A stretch of DNA of 64,000 nt, taken from NCBI GenBank assembly GCA_036936605.1, contig JAUPFV010000005.1, positions 154,319,195 to 154,383,194 on the forward strand. Direction: 5' to 3'. How positions within the stretch are numbered: the first letter of the stretch is position 1; the number at the start of each line of letters is the position of its first letter. Of the stretch, positions 58,700 to 64,000 are shown in pieces. Source of the stretch: Limnanthes douglasii subsp. nivea (Eukaryota > Streptophyta > Magnoliopsida > Brassicales > Limnanthaceae). The notes below the pieces were generated by a model. That model made no database searches. It had not been told where the DNA came from and saw only the letters and a program-made list of their open reading frames with translations. The translations under genes and the position numbers were made by a program.

Positions 58700-61600
58700 G
58701 CTTCAACAAGTTGCCTTCTTTTTCTGAAAGCTTGTACGTTCTTTGCTTGGCTCTCTCACATACATTGTATGGTCCTTCCCAGTTTGGAGCCAGCTTTCCA
58801 AACTGTTTTTTTGTAGTGTGTAAGAACACTTTTTTAACACTTTATCTCCTACCTGAAAGTCTCTTGTTTTTATTTTGGATGCTAACCTGCTCATCATTAA
58901 GCCATGGTAATGTACAGTTCTTAGATGTTCTTTGAATCTTTTTTCTTCAATTAAATCCAAGTGAGCCCTCACAACTATTTCAGTCTTTCCTTCATAATAA
59001 TTTTCAACTCTGAATGAGGGAAGAGTAGCTTCTATAGGTGTAATCACATCTATCTTATAAACTAGAGCGAATGAAGACTCTTGAGTGGCTATACGAGGAG
59101 TGGTTCGGTATGCCCATAATACATCTTGTAAATAACTTGTCCATTTACATGCTGCTCCTTCTAAATTCAATTCAAACCCGTTAAAATTATTCGATTTGCC
59201 AGTTCAACTTGCCCATTGGCTTGAGGATGAAAAGGAGAAGAGAAACAATGTTGTATTCCTCTTGATGCACAAAACACATTCATATCTTTCTTATCAAACT
59301 GAGGGCCATTATTTGTAGTGATACGCTTAGGAGTACCAAATCGACAGCATATGTAGAGAGAATACACTTTATCACTTCCTTAGACGTTGTCCCAATATTT
59401 GGAGAAATAATCGGTAGCTACCTATTATGGTTCGACAAGCCCCAGAAGCCATTGGAAGGGGTCCAACCAGATCAAGTCCCCATCTGTCAAAGGGTATTGG
59501 TTCGGATATTGATTTCATGGGAGCTGTTGGTACATGGATCGTATTTTCATATCTTTGACAAGGGTTACATCTTTTCACTAGATTTTTAACATCCGCGATA
59601 ATAGTAGGACAATATTATCTAGCCAACAAGACTCTTCTAGTCAAAACTTTATAGCCACAATGTGCTGAACCTTCTCCATCATGTAACTCTGATAGAATAT
59701 ATTGAGACTTATTGGATCCGAGGCAACACAGTAGAGGCTTGCTGAAAGATTTTTACAAAAGACCCCCCTTAGAACTAGAAAACCATGAGCTTTATATTTT
59801 ATTTTCTCGGCCAAAGCCTTGTCTGAAGGTAGAACTCCATTAGTGATAAATTATTGGATTTAATTCCTTCTATCTTTAGAATGTACATCAGATACATGCA
59901 TACTTTCTTCTATTTACCCCTTCTTTTTTGTGGTTGCATCTATAGAAGGACATTCTTGCATAAGGATCCAAGGGTATGCTTCAGAATATGCTATAGTACC
60001 TACAGCATCTGCCATAGAGTTTTCCGACATTGGGATATGCTCATATTTTATGCACTTAAAACCGATGGTGAGTTTCTTTAGCAGTTGCAGATATTTTATC
60101 AGTTTATCTTTCCTGGTTTCAGATTTCCCTTGAGCCTGATGAATGAGTACTTGCGAATCACTTATCGATCAGATTCTTTTAGCCCCACATATTAGGGCTA
60201 ACTTTAAACCAGCTATGACCGCTTCATATTATGACTCATTGTTGGATGCTCTAAATCCAAAACATATAGCATGGTACATGGTATCATCACAAGGAGAGGT
60301 TAGACAAATTCCAGCTCCACATCCCATTGTACTAGATCCACTATCAGTTCGGATCATTTATTTCTTCTTAAACTTACTGGCTTGAGCATCTTCATGAGAC
60401 CTCTTAGAATGAAACTCCACTTAAAAATCAACCACAACTTGAGCTTTGATTGCAGTTCAAGGTGCAAAGTCAATACCATAATCTTCAAGCTCAACTGACC
60501 ATTTAGTCATTCTCCTCGCTATATCAACTTTTTGTGGCACATTTTTTGTGAAAAAGAACTCGAACTGTGATAGAGTGTGCTTGAAAGTAAGGTCTCATCT
60601 TTCTAGCTACTATCACCAATGTTAAAGCTAATTTTTCCAATTTCAAGTACTTTTTCTCAACTTCCAACAAACTCTTGCTTATATAGTAAACCAAATGGGG
60701 ATAATCATCCACTTCTCGTACCAATACAATATTTACCGCATACTCCGATACTGCTAGATACATATAAATCCTTTATCTTTTAACAGGTTTGAACAACACC
60801 GTAGGTGAAGATAAGTGTTTTTTGATTTCAAGGAAAGCTTGATCACAATTAGGACACCAATTAAAGTCTTTAAAATTTCTTAAAACTTGGAAGAATTAAG
60901 CACATTTGTCCAACGATCTTGAAATAAACCGGTTCAATGCAACCAATTTTCCAGTTAATATCTGAACTTATTTAGTATTTCGAGGTGGATCCATAGACAA
61001 AGTATTTAACTGATTTGGATCATCTTGAATCTCTTTCTCACTTATAATATATCCCAGAAATTTACCAGATCGGACTCTGAAGGTACATTTCTCCGGATTT
61101 AACTTCAAATTGACGGCTTCCAAGTTAAAAAATGTTTATTGGAGATCGGGTATGTGATCTTCTTCCTTAGGGATTTTTACCATCATATCATCAATGTAAA
61201 TTTCTATATTCAGGACGACTTGATTAGTAAATGCCTTATTTACCATTCGTTGATAAGTATCTCCAGCCGTTTTCAACCCAAATGGCATTACCTTATAACA
61301 ATGGAGCCCCTTTTCAGTAATAAAATTAGTGTGATCTTGATCATCCACATTCCTTTGTATTGGGTTATACCTAGAAAAATATCAATAAAGGACAACAACT
61401 TGTTCCTTAATGTAGAGTCCACTAGCTGATCTATCTGGGGTACTGGAAATGGATCTTTAGGGAAAACTCTATTAAAATATGTGAAGTCAATGCACATATG
61501 TCATTTTCCATTCTTTTTCATGACTAAAACTGGGTTAGCTATCCAAAGAGGGTATTGAGATTCTTTTATATGCCCCATCTTGGTTAACTGATCCACTTCT

Positions 61601-64000
61601 TGAACAATGGCTTCAGATTATTCTGTTAAAAAAATTCTTCTTTTTAGCACTACCAGCCCAACATCGGATTTCACAGACAACTTGTGATTAATTATACTGG
61701 CTGGTACTCTGATTACATCCGCGTTACACAAGGAAAACACATGTAAATTATTGGATACAAATGATAGTAATTTTTATTTTAACTCTAAAGACAATTTAGA
61801 TCCAACACAAACATTTTTACCTTTTTCTAACGAATGAGTTTCCACTTCTTCAACTAGGGTTATTGCATTAGGAGCCTCCCTCAGATCATCTACTTCATTT
61901 AGTTTGGCAGAAAGCTCCACTGATTGCTATTCGTTGTTAACCTTCATTGCTTTTGTCAATTTTGGAGCAAGAGCAGTGACATAACATTCACGAGCTACCT
62001 TTCGGCTACTTTAGACAATGTCCACCTGTCCTCCCACAACATATTTTAAATATTGGTGGACAGTGGAAGCTACTGCATGCATCATAGATAACCAAGATCT
62101 ACTAAATATATCATTGTAAGATGTCGGATAATCAACTATTAAAAACAAAACCCTTACCATATTTTAAATGGTATATTCCCCAACAAAACCTCTTCTTCAA
62201 ATTCGCCAATTACGATAGCTGAGCTCACAGTAAATCCAACTATCGTCCTATTCGAATGTTGGATGATTGAGGGATTATTCATTTGCTTATAAGTTGATAA
62301 AAAATATTTGTCGAACTGCCTGTATCAATTAAAATCTGACGTATATAATTGTCTCCAATGGATTCTCATATCACCATAACATCTTCAAGTGGGCCTGAAA
62401 AATCCCTTTAAATCATCTTCATCAAAGACAATGAATGGAGCAGGGCTTTGATAAAGATGTGTAGACATTTTCCCCTCTAACTGAGTTAGATTATTTAAAT
62501 GTCTTTTTCTTGAACAACTTGAGGGTATAGTCACAGTGTCTCCCTAAAAATGGTTAAATATTTGAAGAAGTTACATAGGTCGGATACTGTTGAAGCCTTT
62601 TCCACTATCATCTCAACTTGATTGTGATCTAGATCAGGGTCTAGATATTCCGAGTCCATGTCAAACCTTTCTACAATTAGCATATCATTTTCTTGTCTAG
62701 ATGCACCCATACTTTACCCCGGACCAGTAGGTGATGTTGCTCGTGTTGTATTAAGCTGAGATGAGTATTGAGTTGTCTATCATTCCCTTGATTTTTAATA
62801 AAAGTTGACAATTTCTCTCTCAATTAAATTATACATTTCTTGTTTTAAAGGGATGTAACTTGGGTACCATGACCCACATCATTGTGGTACTTGCAAAAAC
62901 AATTATTTTGATTCTCTCTAGGAGATTGAATTGGTGTTGGTCTTCTAAAATGCACAATATTTTTAGTCTTGTCATAAATAGTAGCCACAGTTTCACCCAG
63001 TTCAACAGACCATTCAGGTTGAACCCACAGACCCCTCTTAGGTCTAGCTTGTTGGCCTTGATTTGATTGATTTTATCTCGGCTGATATGACCCCTGTCCG
63101 GAATCTTTAGGTCTATAATTAATTGTGACCTAGGATTGAGTACTAGTCTGTAGGATCGAAGTTGTGGAAGTAGATATATTTAGGCACGATACTCTATATT
63201 TATTAGTTTCCTTCATCTTAATATATATTTCGACCTGATTTAATAATCCACCCTATGTCATTGTCTTTTTCCGAATCACCGAATCAGCCAACTCACTCGG
63301 ATTCAGCCATTGCCTCAAAGAGGCAACGACCATCTATTCAAAACAATTAGTCAATCCATTGTTCTTGTTCACAAAATGGTTGATATAGTCATTTAAAGAT
63401 TCATACAACTCGTGAGAGAAATGGATGATAGTATCACCATTCTCTTTAAGCTCTTTACTCCCTACGAATTGTCTTCGAAATTCCATCCAGCATATATCAA
63501 AGTTTTCTATAGATCCATGTGGTAATCTATTATACCATTTAAGGCACTCCCTTTAAAGTTTGTAAGAAAGCCCGACATAAAAATTTATCATCATTGTCAA
63601 AATTCATCATAATTTTTTTGAACTACTCCAAGTGGTTATCAGGATTTTTGTTTCTATCGTATTTTTTCATTTTGGAGCTGTAAAACCGTTTAGGCAAATG
63701 CCTAGAAAGTATCTTTGAAGACAGGATTGATTGTTTCCAATTGTGGCTATGACTAAAAGCATTGTCTTCATCGGGAGTGGAAAAAATACATGGTTTGGAT
63801 TGGATAGCAAATTGATCACTTAGTATATTATCAATACCATGATCGACCGACCTTTTTATTTTTCCCTGATATTTATTCTTTTTCAATTTTCCCTTCTTGT
63901 CCCTTTTCCTATTATGTTTCTTGGATAACCTCACTTTCTTTTTCTGATGGCCCTTGTCACTACTTAATGAAGACGACCTATCAGAATCATTTGTTGTGGT
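58700..64000 (-). pseudogene. Ty3/gypsy (Tat-like) gag-pol, runs past the window end
   Basis: Minus strand. In coding order: a basic gag N-terminal part (63934-63623), the retrotransposon gag domain (about 63540-63180), a zinc-like CKYHNDVGHGTQ motif (near 62890), protease with IDTGSSTNIF (DTG at 62326-62318, intact), RT (about 61620-60880) with CIDFTYFNRVFPKDPFPVPQ, MPFGLKTAGDTYQRM and catalytic YIDDMMVK, RNase H (60763-60000), the integrase zinc region (CNPCQRYEN), a core with WGLDLVGPLP and ITTNNGPQFDKKD in which the second catalytic Asp appears as Asn, QANGQVELANRI with the Glu, and an integrase C-terminal part to 58703. Frameshifts and stops separate most pieces, so this copy is inactive. 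Downstream lie the 60-bp repeats and the antisense aORF, the Tat/Retand plan. Confidence 0.85.

Overview
The window is nuclear DNA of a flowering plant, most likely a eudicot. It is AT-rich, its genes have GT-AG introns, and most of its length is transposable elements in various states of decay. No bacterial operon, CRISPR array, rRNA or true tRNA gene was seen. The species cannot be named from the sequence.

There are three host genes, all on the minus strand. Two are paralogous BCS1/AATP1-type AAA-ATPases (343-1957 and 33115-34729), each with one intron at the same place. The third is a complete 12-exon LCB1 gene, the regulatory subunit of serine palmitoyltransferase (35252-39005), with a spliced 5' leader. 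About 31 kb of nested transposons separates the two AAA-ATPases.

From 2.9 to 9.5 kb lie a LINE 3' fragment and a Ty1/copia remnant. From 9.5 to 22.2 kb is a mosaic of Ty3/gypsy elements that look like the Tat/Retand lineage. In these elements pol is accompanied, on the opposite strand, by an additional ORF (aORF) related to the 'putative gypsy-type transposon' domain (PF04195), and a tandem-repeat block sits between pol and the aORF. Four such aORF copies occur here: about 9.5-17.4 kb plus strand (split and partly duplicated), 11.5-14.5 kb minus, 21.4-22.2 kb minus and 55.2-57.8 kb plus. The best-organised set is aORF 55.2-57.8, a 60-bp repeat array at 58.1-58.5, and gag-pol on the minus strand from 58.7 to the window end.

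From 23.0 to 26.4 kb is a Mutator-like element with a 9-bp target duplication and two minisatellite blocks. A 637-bp hAT-type MITE with an 8-bp target duplication follows (26810-27446). A decayed hAT transposase gene lies at 31.4-32.6 kb. Between LCB1 and 47.7 kb is a nested pair: a hAT-type MITE (8-bp target duplication) split by an almost full-length but mutated LINE with a perfect 18-bp target duplication. From 48.6 to 53.8 kb are two further LINE remnants and a striking 182-bp foldback with 85-bp arms.

The elements interact only as layers of insertion and recombination; the host genes are functionally unrelated to them. Exon coordinates were derived by hand from splice consensus and frame. 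They should be good to a few bases for the AAA-ATPases and LCB1, and are much less exact for the decayed elements.
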